Below are positions 1 to 9,721 of a stretch of DNA of 64,000 nucleotides, piece by piece. The DNA is from Vibrio sp. B1FLJ16 (GTDB lineage: Bacteria > Pseudomonadota > Gammaproteobacteria > Enterobacterales > Vibrionaceae). Every line of letters starts with the position of its first letter. Position 1 is the first letter of the stretch. Location of the stretch: positions 496,001-560,000 of the forward strand of contig NZ_HG992749.1 of assembly GCF_905175385.1 (NCBI RefSeq), read 5' to 3'. The position numbers and the translations under genes were made by a program. A model generated the notes under the pieces. The model was not told the DNA's origin and did no database searches. It saw only the letters and a list, made by a program, of their open reading frames with translations.

Positions 1-428
1 GTGCGAGAACGTGGTGTTTTCGGTTTGGCGTATCCTTCACGGTACGCTGTTTCTACGATGGTTTTCTCAATATTACAGATAGTAATTGGATCTTGGTTAA
101 TACCGAGTACACAAGCGCTTTCACATGGTGCAGGACATACACGACCCGTAAACTCAGGGAAGTTGTTTGTCGAGCTCAAAATGTTCCACGCTTCTTCCCA
201 GCTGTCACGATAAACTGCATCGTTGAATTCCGGAATGATATTACCAATCGGGCATCCATTATGACAAAACGGCACGCCACAATCCATACAGCGAGAAGCC
301 TGAGTATTGATTTTGCTACCAAACTCCTCGTTCAGAACGAACTCTTTGTTGTTCTTGATACGTTCAGCCGGGTCGATCTTTTGTGGAAGTTCGCGACCAT
401 GCTCTAAAAATCCAGTAGGCTTACCCAT
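1..428 (-). CDS. gltD: Glutamate synthase small subunit GltD, N-terminal part (runs off left edge)
   Basis: The small subunit of NADPH-dependent glutamate synthase passes electrons from NADPH through FAD and [4Fe-4S] clusters to GltB, where 2-oxoglutarate and glutamine give two glutamates. Only about the first 142 residues are inside the window. The start reads MGKPTGFLEHGREL, and two cysteine groups typical of the ferredoxin-like N-terminal domain follow: CMDCGVPFCHNGCPIG, then CPAPCESACVLG. The ATG overlaps the gltB stop codon by one base (TAATG), which implies translational coupling and one operon. The FAD/NADPH domains lie outside the window. Confidence 0.95.
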   Translation of the reverse strand, partial: MGKPTGFLEHGRELPQKIDPAERIKNNKEFVLNEEFGSKINTQASRCMDCGVPFCHNGCPIGNIIPEFNDAVYRDSWEEAWNILSSTNNFPEFTGRVCPAPCESACVLGINQDPITICNIEKTIVETAYREGYAKPKTPRSR

Positions 429-3400
429 TACACTGCCTCCGCTTGAGTTTCATTTCCTTGAGACTGCGCCTCAGCTTTACGCTTTTGAAGTACCGCTTTG
501 TAATCGCGTGGCATCACCTTAACCATAGAGGCCAGGCTTGCTTCAAAATTGTCTAAGAAAGACTGAGCAACTTCACTTCCTGTGAATTGAACATGCTTAG
601 TCAGCATGTCGAGTAACAGATCTTTGTCTTCTTGTTCGATAGGATCCAAGTCAACGAGTTCTGGGTTCAGTTTTGACTCGAAGTCACCTGATTTATCCCA
701 CACGTACGCTACACCACCGCTCATACCAGCAGCAAAGTTGCGACCTGTTGAACCTAGGATGATAGCTGCACCACCAGTCATGTATTCACAGCCGTGGTCA
801 CCCACGCCTTCAACCACAACTTTTGCGCCAGAGTTACGAACACAGAAACGCTCACCAGCCATACCGCGGATGAAAGATTCACCAGAGGTTGCACCATAGA
901 AACATACGTTACCTACGATGATGTTGTCCTCAGCAACAATGCTTGAATTCGCATCTGGATACAGTACTAAGGTACCGCCAGACAAGCCTTTACCCCAGTA
1001 ATCGTTAGCGTCACCTTCAACTTCGAACTTCACACCTTTCGCAAGGAAGGCACCGAAAGACTGACCTGCAGAACCTGTGAACTTCACGTTCATTGGTTGA
1101 GGCAGCCCCTGATCTTTGTAGACTTTCGAAATTTCATTCGACAACATAGTACCCGCAGAGCGGTCAGTGTTGACGATAGGGAACTCAGCGCTGACAGCTT
1201 CACCTTTCTCAAGAGCCGGAATAGCCGCTTGGATCAGTTTACGGTCAAGTACCGCTTCAAGGTTATGGTTCTGTACCGTTTGGTTGTGTACACCGTCCGC
1301 TTCACGTGGTTGCTCAACGTGTAGAACAGGAGATAGATCCAAGTTCTTGTATTTCCAGTGTGAAACGTCTTGGCGAACACGAAGTTTCTGGCCTTGGCCA
1401 ACCATTTCATCGATAGTACGGAAACCAAGTTCCGCCATGATTTCACGAAGACCTTGAGCCATGTATTGGAAGAAGGTCACAACGTCTTCTACGCGGCCAT
1501 CAAAGCGTTCACGCAGAGTTTTGTTCTGAGTTGCGATACCCACTGGACAGGTGTTTTTATGACACTTACGCATCATGATACAGCCTTCAACAACCAATGC
1601 GGCGGTTGCCACGCCCCATTCTTCAGCACCTAATAGAGTTGCGATTGCAAGGTCACGTGGTGTCTTCATTTGGCCGTCAGCCTGTACAACGATACGGTTA
1701 CGTAGACCGTTCTTCAGAAGTGTCTGGTGTGTTTCTGCCAAACCTAGCTCCCAAGGAAGGCCGGTGTGACGAATAGAAGACATTGGTGAAGCACCTGTAC
1801 CACCATCGAAACCAGCGATCAGTACCACGTCCGCTTTCGCTTTCGCTACACCAGATGCGATGGTACCAACACCCGCTTCAGAGACGAGTTTCACGTTAAC
1901 ACGGCCAGCACGGTTCGCGTTTTTCAAATCGTAGATCAGCTGAGCCAAATCTTCGATCGAGTAGATATCGTGGTGCGGCGGTGGAGAAATCAGGCCTACA
2001 CCTGGAGTCGAGTGACGAGTTGCACCGATCCAGTCATCCACTTTATCACCTGGTAGCTGACCACCTTCACCTGGTTTCGCACCTTGAGCCATCTTGATCT
2101 GAAGCTCTTCAGCGTTAGTAAGGTAGTAAGACGTCACGCCGAAACGGCCCGATGCAACCTGTTTGATTGCTGAGCGTTCCCAGTCGCCATTCTCTTTACG
2201 CTCGAAGCGCATAGGGTCTTCGCCACCTTCACCAGAGTTGGATTTCGCGCCTAGGCGGTTCATCGCAACAGCCAGTGTTGAGTGAGCTTCGTAAGAGATT
2301 GAACCGAATGACATTGCACCCGTTGCGAAACGCTTAACGATAGTTTCAAGTGGTTCAACTTCGTCGATAGAGATAGAACCTGCCGGGTTCTTAATGAATT
2401 CTAGCTGGCTGCGTAGTGTAACGGCATCATCGCCTTGTTTATCTACTGCGCTCGCGTACTGCTTGAACTGATCGTAGTCTTTATTACGAGTCGATTGTTG
2501 CAGCAGAGAAATTGTTTCTGGGTTGAACAGGTGTTTTTCACCACGTTGTTTCCACTGGTAAACACCGCCTACATCAAGCATCTGAATTGGGATTTCACGT
2601 TGTGGGTAGCCCACACGGTGACGTACCAAAACTTCTTTCGCGATATCGTCCAGAGTCAGACCTTGGATGCGAGAAACCGTACCAGTAAAGTATTTATCAA
2701 CAACAGACTTGTGAATACCAAGTGCTTCAAAGATTTGCGCGCCATGGTAAGACTGTAGCGTTGAGATACCCATCTTAGAGAAGATCTTCAGCAGACCACC
2801 GTTGATTGCTTTACGGTAATTGTTGAACAAATCGCGCGGATTCGCTTCAGGATCGAGCTTCTTGGTACGCTGTAATTCGATGATGGTTTCAATAACCAGG
2901 TAAGGGTTAACCGCGTTCGCGCCGTAACCGATCAATGTTGCGAAGTGGTGTGTCTCACGTGCATCACCTGTTTCAACGACAATATCACACTTCGCACGCA
3001 GACCCTTACGGATAAGATGGTGGTGAACTGCGCCTACTGCCAGCATTGCCGGAATTGCTGCGTGGTTAGAGTTAACTGCACGGTCTGTCAGCACGATGAT
3101 AGAGTAACCATCAACCACGGCATCTTCTGCGTATTGGCAAATACGTTTCAGTGCACGTTCTAACTTACCTTTGTCTTCACTGGCCTGGAATACAATATCC
3201 AGCGTTTTCGCTTGCAGGTGTTCGTTATCGATAGCACGCAGTTTTTCAAGCTCAGAGTTAGCCAGTACAGGTGATTCAAGCTCAACTTTCTGACAGTGAA
3301 GCGGTGTCTCCGTCAGTAGGTTTTGGTCTTTACCAAGGTAAGTGTTCAGCGACATAACCATACGCTCACGGATCGGGTCGATCGGTGGGTTAGTCACCTG

Positions 3401-4978
3401 AGCAAATAATTGCTTAAAGTAGTTCGACAGATGCTGAGACTGGTGAGACAGAACTGCTAGCGGCCAGTCGGCACCCATTGCAGATAGTGGCTCTTTAGCA
3501 TCATTTGCCATCGGAACGATGATTTCATTCACTTCTTCTGAGCTCACACCAAACGCTTGTTGGCGGTGTAGTAGACGCTCTGGAGAAGGCTGACTGAACT
3601 GGTTGCTGGCATCTGGCAGTTTTTTCAAGCTCAGCAGGTTGTCTTTCACCCACTGCTCATAAGGCTGTGAATTTGCGATGGTATCTTTCACTTCTTCATC
3701 AGAAATGATGCGACCTTGTTCCAGGTCCGCAACAAAAATACGACCAGGTTGAAGACGACCGCGGAACTCAACATTTTCTGGTGCGATGTCCACAACGCCA
3801 GATTCTGAAGCCATAACCAGGAAGTTGTCTTTCGTCACTGTGTAGCGAGACGGACGCAGACCATTTCGGTCAAGGGTTGCACCGACCTGAACGCCATCTG
3901 TAAAACATACCGATGCCGGGCCGTCCCATGGTTCCATGATATTCGCGTGGTACTGATAGAAAGCACGACGCTTAGGATCCATGTTTTTGTTTTCTTGCCA
4001 TGCTTCAGGGATCAGCATCATCAGCGCGTGTGGCAGGCTACGACCAGAAAGAACCAGGAGCTCTAGTGCCATATCGAAGTTTGATGAATCTGAGCTGCCT
4101 TCCTGACAGATAGGAAGAAGCATGTCTATTTCAGCCTGAGTAAACAGGTCTGATTCGATGATCGCTTCACGGGCTTTCATCCAGTTCAGGTTACCGCGAA
4201 CTGTGTTGATCTCACCGTTGTGGGCGATGTAACGGAAAGGCTGTGCAAGACGCCATTTCGGGAAGGTATTGGTAGAGAAACGCGAGTGTACCAGTGCCAG
4301 TGCGGTCACCATGGTCGGGTTTTGCAGATCCAGGAAGTACTGAGGTACTTGCTCGGTTGTTAACTGACCTTTGTACACTAATGTCTTGTATGACATTGAG
4401 TTGATGTAGAAGTCGTCACCAATATTCGACACGCTTTCCAGGCAAACTCGTACGGTGTAGTTACGCAATACATACAGTTTGCGCTCTAGTTCTTCCGGAG
4501 TGATACCAGGGCCGCCAGAAATAAACACGTGCTCAAACTGAGGCTCTGTGCTTAGCGGATCGGCACCAATCATAGAGTTGTCGGTTGGTAGCACGCGGTA
4601 ACCGATAACTTCAAGATCCAGGCGTTTGGCATTACGCTCCAGAATGTCACGGCACTGTTCACGTTTGTATTCGTCTTTCGGGAAAAGAACGACACCAACG
4701 CCATATTTGTCGAAAGAAGGCAGTTTAATGCCTAGTTTGACGGCTTCTTCTAATAGAAACTCATGAGGTTTCTGTAGCAGGATACCTGCGCCATCACCGC
4801 TGCAAGGGTCACAACCCTGACCGCCACGGTGTTCCATGCGTGCCAGCATATCCAATGCCTGAGTTACTACTTCATGAGATTTACGGTTTTTAAGGTGAGC
4901 AACAAAACCGATACCACAAGCGTCATGCTCCAGTTCAGGAGTGTACAGACCCTGTGAGTTTTGCTCTATATCTACCAT
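428..4978 (-). CDS. gltB: Glutamate synthase large subunit GltB
   Basis: Catalytic subunit of glutamate synthase (GOGAT), which assimilates nitrogen together with glutamine synthetase. The chosen start (MVDIEQNSQGLY) is preceded by a GGAAGGA ribosome binding site and gives 1516 residues, the usual size. An upstream in-frame start at 5044 would add 22 unrelated residues. Cys21 in HDACGIGF is the expected N-terminal glutaminase nucleophile after removal of a 20-residue propeptide, shorter than the roughly 42 residues of E. coli. The glutaminase domain (HSRFSTNTFPKW, HNGEINTVRGN) is followed by the central domain, the FMN-binding synthase domain (GEGGEDPMRFERK, PGEGGQLPGDKV, GGTGASPMSS), the 3Fe-4S cysteines (CIMMRKCHKNTCPVG) and the beta-helix C-terminal domain. 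It is divergent from yhcC, as in E. coli. Confidence 0.97.
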   Translation of the reverse strand: MVDIEQNSQGLYTPELEHDACGIGFVAHLKNRKSHEVVTQALDMLARMEHRGGQGCDPCSGDGAGILLQKPHEFLLEEAVKLGIKLPSFDKYGVGVVLFPKDEYKREQCRDILERNAKRLDLEVIGYRVLPTDNSMIGADPLSTEPQFEHVFISGGPGITPEELERKLYVLRNYTVRVCLESVSNIGDDFYINSMSYKTLVYKGQLTTEQVPQYFLDLQNPTMVTALALVHSRFSTNTFPKWRLAQPFRYIAHNGEINTVRGNLNWMKAREAIIESDLFTQAEIDMLLPICQEGSSDSSNFDMALELLVLSGRSLPHALMMLIPEAWQENKNMDPKRRAFYQYHANIMEPWDGPASVCFTDGVQVGATLDRNGLRPSRYTVTKDNFLVMASESGVVDIAPENVEFRGRLQPGRIFVADLEQGRIISDEEVKDTIANSQPYEQWVKDNLLSLKKLPDASNQFSQPSPERLLHRQQAFGVSSEEVNEIIVPMANDAKEPLSAMGADWPLAVLSHQSQHLSNYFKQLFAQVTNPPIDPIRERMVMSLNTYLGKDQNLLTETPLHCQKVELESPVLANSELEKLRAIDNEHLQAKTLDIVFQASEDKGKLERALKRICQYAEDAVVDGYSIIVLTDRAVNSNHAAIPAMLAVGAVHHHLIRKGLRAKCDIVVETGDARETHHFATLIGYGANAVNPYLVIETIIELQRTKKLDPEANPRDLFNNYRKAINGGLLKIFSKMGISTLQSYHGAQIFEALGIHKSVVDKYFTGTVSRIQGLTLDDIAKEVLVRHRVGYPQREIPIQMLDVGGVYQWKQRGEKHLFNPETISLLQQSTRNKDYDQFKQYASAVDKQGDDAVTLRSQLEFIKNPAGSISIDEVEPLETIVKRFATGAMSFGSISYEAHSTLAVAMNRLGAKSNSGEGGEDPMRFERKENGDWERSAIKQVASGRFGVTSYYLTNAEELQIKMAQGAKPGEGGQLPGDKVDDWIGATRHSTPGVGLISPPPHHDIYSIEDLAQLIYDLKNANRAGRVNVKLVSEAGVGTIASGVAKAKADVVLIAGFDGGTGASPMSSIRHTGLPWELGLAETHQTLLKNGLRNRIVVQADGQMKTPRDLAIATLLGAEEWGVATAALVVEGCIMMRKCHKNTCPVGIATQNKTLRERFDGRVEDVVTFFQYMAQGLREIMAELGFRTIDEMVGQGQKLRVRQDVSHWKYKNLDLSPVLHVEQPREADGVHNQTVQNHNLEAVLDRKLIQAAIPALEKGEAVSAEFPIVNTDRSAGTMLSNEISKVYKDQGLPQPMNVKFTGSAGQSFGAFLAKGVKFEVEGDANDYWGKGLSGGTLVLYPDANSSIVAEDNIIVGNVCFYGATSGESFIRGMAGERFCVRNSGAKVVVEGVGDHGCEYMTGGAAIILGSTGRNFAAGMSGGVAYVWDKSGDFESKLNPELVDLDPIEQEDKDLLLDMLTKHVQFTGSEVAQSFLDNFEASLASMVKVMPRDYKAVLQKRKAEAQSQGNETQAEAV

Positions 4979-5533
4979 AGATACATCCTTCCAGTTCAAT
5001 GTGGACGCGAAAACTCCAGACAGACTAGGCCTGCCCAGGCACATTTTTTACGCGTCTTGTCCTTTATATTTATGATTCGCCACCGATCGAGGTTGACCAG
5101 TCTTGAGTCCTTTCCGTATCTCGCAGAAAAAGTATTGCGAGAAAAACAATCCTTGGTGATATCTCTTTATTATTTGCCACTTCTTGGTGACTTATATAGG
5201 TAGGAGTGAGGTAACACCAACAAATCCCGAAGTCCGTGTTGTAATCTAAACCACAAAAAGCAACGGGGTTGCGTAAGTATCCTACAATTTTGTTACTTAA
5301 GAATGCAATGAAAAGTCGACATTGTGACCCATTTTTTTTGTTTAAATATGCATAATTTGTTTAACAATTGTGCAACATGGGTGTTTTTTTTATGTATTTA
5401 TGCAGGTTTGTTGATTTTACCCTGCTTAAGTGGCGTTTGAATTGACTAAAATTATGTATTTTTCTTGCAGGGATGTAACTTACTTACATAAACCGCAGTG
5501 AGATTGATTGCGGTTTGCAACTGGTGAAAGCTT
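4979..5533. other. Divergent gltB / yhcC intergenic region
   Basis: This stretch of about 555 bases separates two divergent genes and contains no convincing ORF. It is AT-rich near yhcC. A possible gltB promoter on the minus strand is TTGGTG-16-TATATA around 5186-5213, but it is weak. An inverted repeat CTCGCA (5120-5125)/TGCGAG (5136-5141) lies in the gltB leader side. A perfect 8-bp inverted repeat, AAACCGCA (5490-5497)/TGCGGTTT (5509-5516), sits just before the yhcC start and could form a hairpin in its leader. No recognisable riboswitch or operator was seen. Confidence 0.4.
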
Positions 5534-6496
5534 ATGCAGTTACATGAATTGGTCAATACATTAGGTCAGGATCTCCAGCGCCGTTACGGTGAAAAAGTTC
5601 ACAAACTGACATTACATGGTGGTTTCAGCTGCCCAAACCGAGATGGCACGATAGGGCGTGGTGGATGCACATTTTGTAATGTTGCGTCGTTTGCTGACGA
5701 AGAAGTACAGGTCAAAAGTATCCATGATCAGTTAAGTGATCGTGCCGGGGAAATCCAGCGTGCGAAAAAGTATCTCGCCTATTTTCAGGCGTACACCAGT
5801 ACTTATGCTGAAGTACAAGTCCTGAAGAGCATGTATCAGGAAGCCTTAAAAGCGGCGGATATAGTGGGGCTATGCGTGGGAACCCGTCCCGACTGTGTGC
5901 CGGATGCGGTATTAGAGTTGCTGTCTGATTACGTCGTCCAGGGGTATGAAATCTGGCTGGAGCTGGGTTTGCAGACTGCTAATAATGATACGCTTAAACG
6001 AATTAATCGTGGCCACGATTTTGAATGTTACGCGGAAATCACCAAACGCGCGCGCGCCCTGGGAATTAAAGTCTGTACCCATTTGATCGTAGGATTACCA
6101 AAAGAAACTCGAGAACATAACGTGGAAACGATGAGAAAAGTACTCGAGGCTGGTACGGATGGCATCAAACTACATGGCCTGCATGTTGTAGAAGGCAGCA
6201 CAATGGCCAAAGCGTGGCGAGCTGGAAAGCTGGAAGCACCTGAATTAGAAGAGTACGTTGCGATAGCAAGTGAACTTATCCGTATGACACCGGCAGATAT
6301 TGTATTCCACCGAGTGTCCTCAGCCGCTCGTCGTCCGACGCTGCTCTCTCCGCTCTGGTGTGAAAACCGTTGGTTAGCAATGACCGAAATTGGTCGGGCA
6401 CTTGATAGAGAAGGAGCTCAGGGGAGTCTAACGGGTAAGTCATTTGTCTACAGTAAACCCGATTTAAAAAACCAAACTGCCGATAACAGAAGGTGA
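5534..6496 (+). CDS. yhcC: Radical SAM protein of the YhcC family
   Basis: A 320-residue member of the TIGR01212/YhcC radical SAM family. The cluster-binding cysteines lie in an unusual spaced motif near residue 30-47 (CPNRDGTIGRGG followed by CTFC), and a typical family stretch follows (FQAYTSTYAEVQVL, VGTRPDCVPD, WLELGLQTAN, THLIVGLP). The substrate is not settled; I would call it a radical SAM enzyme of unknown specificity. It lies divergent from gltB and upstream of arcB on the same strand, the same neighbourhood as in E. coli, but 338 bases separate it from arcB so they may be transcribed separately. Confidence 0.9.
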   Translation: MQLHELVNTLGQDLQRRYGEKVHKLTLHGGFSCPNRDGTIGRGGCTFCNVASFADEEVQVKSIHDQLSDRAGEIQRAKKYLAYFQAYTSTYAEVQVLKSMYQEALKAADIVGLCVGTRPDCVPDAVLELLSDYVVQGYEIWLELGLQTANNDTLKRINRGHDFECYAEITKRARALGIKVCTHLIVGLPKETREHNVETMRKVLEAGTDGIKLHGLHVVEGSTMAKAWRAGKLEAPELEEYVAIASELIRMTPADIVFHRVSSAARRPTLLSPLWCENRWLAMTEIGRALDREGAQGSLTGKSFVYSKPDLKNQTADNRR

Positions 6497-6834
6497 TTAT
6501 TCGCCCCGGACAGAACGTACTTTATTTTGAGGCGGGTAGGAGGGGCACCAATAGTTGTTCGTTTATCTGATCTTTCGTCGAAACTGCATCTGGAAATTTT
6601 TTCAAACGACTTTTTCATTGTTCTGGTTAACCATGAGTAAATTAACTTACGTTATTGCCGGTGCTTTGTGACCGCATACTCTAACTTGAGAGCGGGCAGT
6701 TTTAATCACTATATCAAACACGTTAAACTGCGGGGACTTGGTGTTTTTTTGATTGTTGCCCTGAAGTTTTTGTGCACCAAGGTTAGTGTTTAATTTTCAG
6801 GAATGATATTTAGCTTTGCGCCTTGGAGTCGTGA
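6497..6834. other. yhcC-arcB intergenic region
   Basis: 338 bases with no supported gene. A 12-codon ATG-TGA frame at about 6633-6671 (beginning MSKLTYVIAGAL) exists but lacks a ribosome binding site and is not called. Short T-runs are present, but I see no clear intrinsic terminator for yhcC and no confident promoter for arcB. Confidence 0.4.
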
Positions 6835-9186
6835 ATGAAACCGATGAAAAATCTTGCCCAGTACTATGTTGACCTTCTGGTTAAACTGGGGATTGTCCGT
6901 TTTTCAATTTTGCTGGCACTTGCGCTGGTTGCACTGGCTGTCGTGGTACAAGTCGGTATTACTCTGGCTCTTAAAGGTCGGGTCGATGATATTGATATTG
7001 TCCGTTCGGTATTTTTCGGTCTGCTGATTACTCCCTGGGCAGTATATTTCCTCTCTGTAGTTGTTGATCAACTTGAAGAGTCCCGCCAGAGATTAACCAA
7101 ACTGGTTTCTAAACTGAAAGACATGCGTTCTCGGGACCAGGAACTGAATGTCCAACTGCAACAGAATATTGAGAAACTCAATCAAGAGATTGAAGACCGA
7201 TTTAAGGCAGAAGAAGCGCGCGAAGAAGCGATGAAAGACCTGGAAAATGAGGTTTTCCAGCGTGAGCGAACACAGTTAGAACTCGCCGAACGAACGGCTC
7301 TTTTACGCTCCTTTATTGATGCCTCCCCGGATTTGATTTATTACCGAAATGCCGATGGTGTGTTCTCGGGCTGTAACCGGGCAATGGAAGAACTGACCGG
7401 GAAGAAGGAGCATCAGCTGGTTGGTTTGAGTCCCTGGGATGTTTACAGCAAAGAAATAGCACAGCCAATTGTTGATACCGACCAGAAAGTATTCACTGAC
7501 AATCAGGCGATCACTTACGAACAATGGCTCGAATACCCTGATGGCCGTAAGCATTACTTCGAACTTCGTAAAGTTCCTTTCTACAGTAAAGATGGACGTC
7601 ACCTAGGCTTGGTAGGTTTCGGACGTGATATCACTGAGCGCAAACATCACGAAGAGTCCCTGGAGAAAGCCAGTCGTGATAAAACCACCTTTATCTCAAC
7701 AATCAGTCATGAACTTCGTACTCCACTCAACGGTATTGTTGGACTGAGCCGCATGCTGCTGGATACTCAGCTTACTCAAGAGCAGCGTAAGTACATGCAA
7801 ACTATCAACGTGAGCGCCATAACGCTCGGCAACATCTTCAATGATATCATTGATATGGATAAGTTTGACCGCCGTAAGCTTGAGCTTTTGCCAGAGCCTC
7901 TGAATTTTGAGGACTTTGTTGCTGAAATAGAAAGTATTTCTGCTCTTATGGCGCAGCAAAAAGGGCTGCGCTTTGATTTGGAGCGTCTGAGTGATTTGCC
8001 GAAAGCGATTGAAGTTGATGCTACCCGTTTACGTCAGGTGATCTGGAACCTCGTCAGCAATGCCATGAAGTTCACTAAAGAAGGTGGCGTGGTGATGACG
8101 GTGAGTGCAGACGTTGAAGAGGATTTCGCAACTATTATCATGGAAGTGGAAGATACAGGCATCGGCATTCCTGAAGAGGAACTGAATAAGATCTTCGCTA
8201 TGTATTACCAGGTCAAATCAGGCAAGGACAACCTGCACGCGGTTGGTACCGGTATCGGCTTAGCTGTCTCTAAACAGCTGATCAATATGATGGATGGTGA
8301 TATTACCGTGACAAGTGAAGAGGGCTTTGGTAGTACGTTTACGGTGTCTATCCATGTTCCGGTCGTGACACTTGACGAGCCTGTTATCGATGCACAACGC
8401 GATAACGTTCATTTAAATATCTTTATGGTTGAAGATATTGAGCTCAACGTAACGGTCGCTAAATCGTTGTTAGAGAGCCTGGGTCATTCAGTTACCGTCG
8501 CCATGACCGGACAAGAAGCGTTAGTCAACTTTGTCCCAGAGCAGTATGACCTGGTACTGCTCGACATCCAGTTGCCTGATATGACCGGCTTTGATGTGGC
8601 TCACTATTACCGGGAACATTATGACAATCTACCGCCGTTAGTCGCGTTAACGGCAAATGTACTGAAAGATCGACGCGAATATCTGGAAAATGGTATGGAT
8701 GATGCGATCAGTAAACCACTGGCCGTGAATGCTATTCAGTCGGTAATTGATAAGTTCTTTGTCGATAAGGTGTGCAAGACAGAGCCTGTTGAAGTCACTG
8801 AAGTGATAGAAGAACCTGTGCCGTCTCCGGTGATTGAGACACATCTGCTTGACTTAGATATGCTGGAGTCTTACGTGGATATTGTAGGTGCCGCTCCTGT
8901 TTATGACAGCATCAAAATGTTCGAAGAAATGATGCCGGATTACATTGAAGTACTGGACTCAAATATGACGGCGAAAGATAAGGATGGCATTGTCTCTGAA
9001 GCTCATAAAATAAAAGGTGCAGCAGGATCAATCGGGCTCAAACGAATTCAAAGTGTCGCTCAGAAAGCGCAATCTCCTGATATGCCGGCATGGTGGGAGA
9101 ATATTTCAGATTGGGTCGAAGAAATTAAAAATGAATACCAGAATGATATTCAAGTACTGAGAAGCTGGCTAGATCAAAGGAAGTAA
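6835..9186 (+). CDS. arcB: Aerobic respiration control sensor kinase ArcB
   Basis: Hybrid histidine kinase that senses the quinone pool and phosphorylates ArcA under low oxygen. At 783 residues it aligns almost colinearly with E. coli ArcB. It has two membrane segments (about 22-46 and 57-77), a coiled-coil linker (about 80-155), a PAS domain (about 160-270), the transmitter His292 in SHELRTPLNG, HATPase motifs (NLVSNAMKF, DTGIGI, GTGIGLAVS), a receiver domain with Asp577 in LLDIQLPD, and an HPt domain with His724 in EAHKIKGAAGS. The redox cysteine equivalent to E. coli Cys180 is present (FSGCNRAM). The position of Cys241 is Tyr (GRKHYFELRK), so the two-cysteine switch cannot work exactly as described in E. 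coli. The lipoprotein gene starts two bases after its stop. Confidence 0.97.
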   Translation: MKPMKNLAQYYVDLLVKLGIVRFSILLALALVALAVVVQVGITLALKGRVDDIDIVRSVFFGLLITPWAVYFLSVVVDQLEESRQRLTKLVSKLKDMRSRDQELNVQLQQNIEKLNQEIEDRFKAEEAREEAMKDLENEVFQRERTQLELAERTALLRSFIDASPDLIYYRNADGVFSGCNRAMEELTGKKEHQLVGLSPWDVYSKEIAQPIVDTDQKVFTDNQAITYEQWLEYPDGRKHYFELRKVPFYSKDGRHLGLVGFGRDITERKHHEESLEKASRDKTTFISTISHELRTPLNGIVGLSRMLLDTQLTQEQRKYMQTINVSAITLGNIFNDIIDMDKFDRRKLELLPEPLNFEDFVAEIESISALMAQQKGLRFDLERLSDLPKAIEVDATRLRQVIWNLVSNAMKFTKEGGVVMTVSADVEEDFATIIMEVEDTGIGIPEEELNKIFAMYYQVKSGKDNLHAVGTGIGLAVSKQLINMMDGDITVTSEEGFGSTFTVSIHVPVVTLDEPVIDAQRDNVHLNIFMVEDIELNVTVAKSLLESLGHSVTVAMTGQEALVNFVPEQYDLVLLDIQLPDMTGFDVAHYYREHYDNLPPLVALTANVLKDRREYLENGMDDAISKPLAVNAIQSVIDKFFVDKVCKTEPVEVTEVIEEPVPSPVIETHLLDLDMLESYVDIVGAAPVYDSIKMFEEMMPDYIEVLDSNMTAKDKDGIVSEAHKIKGAAGSIGLKRIQSVAQKAQSPDMPAWWENISDWVEEIKNEYQNDIQVLRSWLDQRK

Positions 9187-9187
9187 C

Positions 9188-9637
9188 ATGAAGAAATTTA
9201 CATCCGTTTTAATCGCTACTGCGTTGCTGACAGGTTGTAGTGCCGTCCCTGAAGTGAACTGGAAACAAGACAGCCAAATAACCATGAATCAGGTTAACAT
9301 CGAGCTTAAGAGTAACCTTTGGGTTAATCTTATGCCGACCATTGGTGAGGCTCAAGAGCCAAGCCTTCATGGCTCTCTTTCCCTAGAGAGTGCTCAGCAG
9401 TTACCTGCAAACCTTACGGCAGAAGCTTTGATCATCAGACAAGGCGATAAGGAATGGATGATTGGAGAGGACTCGTTAGAGACACGTACTAATAGTGAAA
9501 ACCAATGGGAAGTTGCTTTTACACTACAGAGTGAGCTTAGCAATGAGAAGTTGGTTGATCTGGCGATACTTCTTGATGATGCGGGAGAAAAGCGCTGGTT
9601 GGTAGAAAAGCATGTAAAAATCAACCGAGTGTACTAG
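9188..9637 (+). CDS. Small predicted lipoprotein of unknown function
   Basis: 149 residues beginning MKKFTSVLIATALLTGCSAV: a short charged N-terminus, a hydrophobic stretch and a lipobox LTGC with Cys17 as the predicted lipidated residue. Ser follows the Cys, consistent with outer-membrane sorting by the E. coli +2 rule. The mature part is polar, with alternating strand-like segments, and I recognise no domain. It begins one base after the arcB stop codon, so it is probably co-transcribed and possibly coupled with arcB. I do not know a function; the location does not by itself imply a role in redox sensing. Confidence 0.8.
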   Translation: MKKFTSVLIATALLTGCSAVPEVNWKQDSQITMNQVNIELKSNLWVNLMPTIGEAQEPSLHGSLSLESAQQLPANLTAEALIIRQGDKEWMIGEDSLETRTNSENQWEVAFTLQSELSNEKLVDLAILLDDAGEKRWLVEKHVKINRVY

Positions 9638-9675
9638 GGGCTGACCTATCGTGCGATCCTAATCTTTCAAATAAA

Positions 9676-9706
9676 AAGGGCTTGCTCAATGAGCAAGCCC
9701 TTAATG
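9676..9706. terminator. Bidirectional terminator between lipoprotein gene and arcA
   Basis: A 12-bp stem AAGGGCTTGCTC (9676-9687)/GAGCAAGCCCTT (9691-9702) with a 3-base loop lies between two converging genes. On the minus strand it is followed by TTTTTAT, so it is a good intrinsic terminator for arcA. In the other direction the T-tract is weaker. Confidence 0.85.
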
Positions 9707-9721
9707 TTTCTGGGAAGTTTA

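Noticed and set aside
5490..5516. Hairpin before yhcC as a terminator
   Set aside because: Perfect 8-bp stem but no T-run on either strand and it lies just before a start codon; kept only as a leader structure.
6633..6671. 12-codon ORF between yhcC and arcB
   Set aside because: No ribosome binding site; length is within chance.
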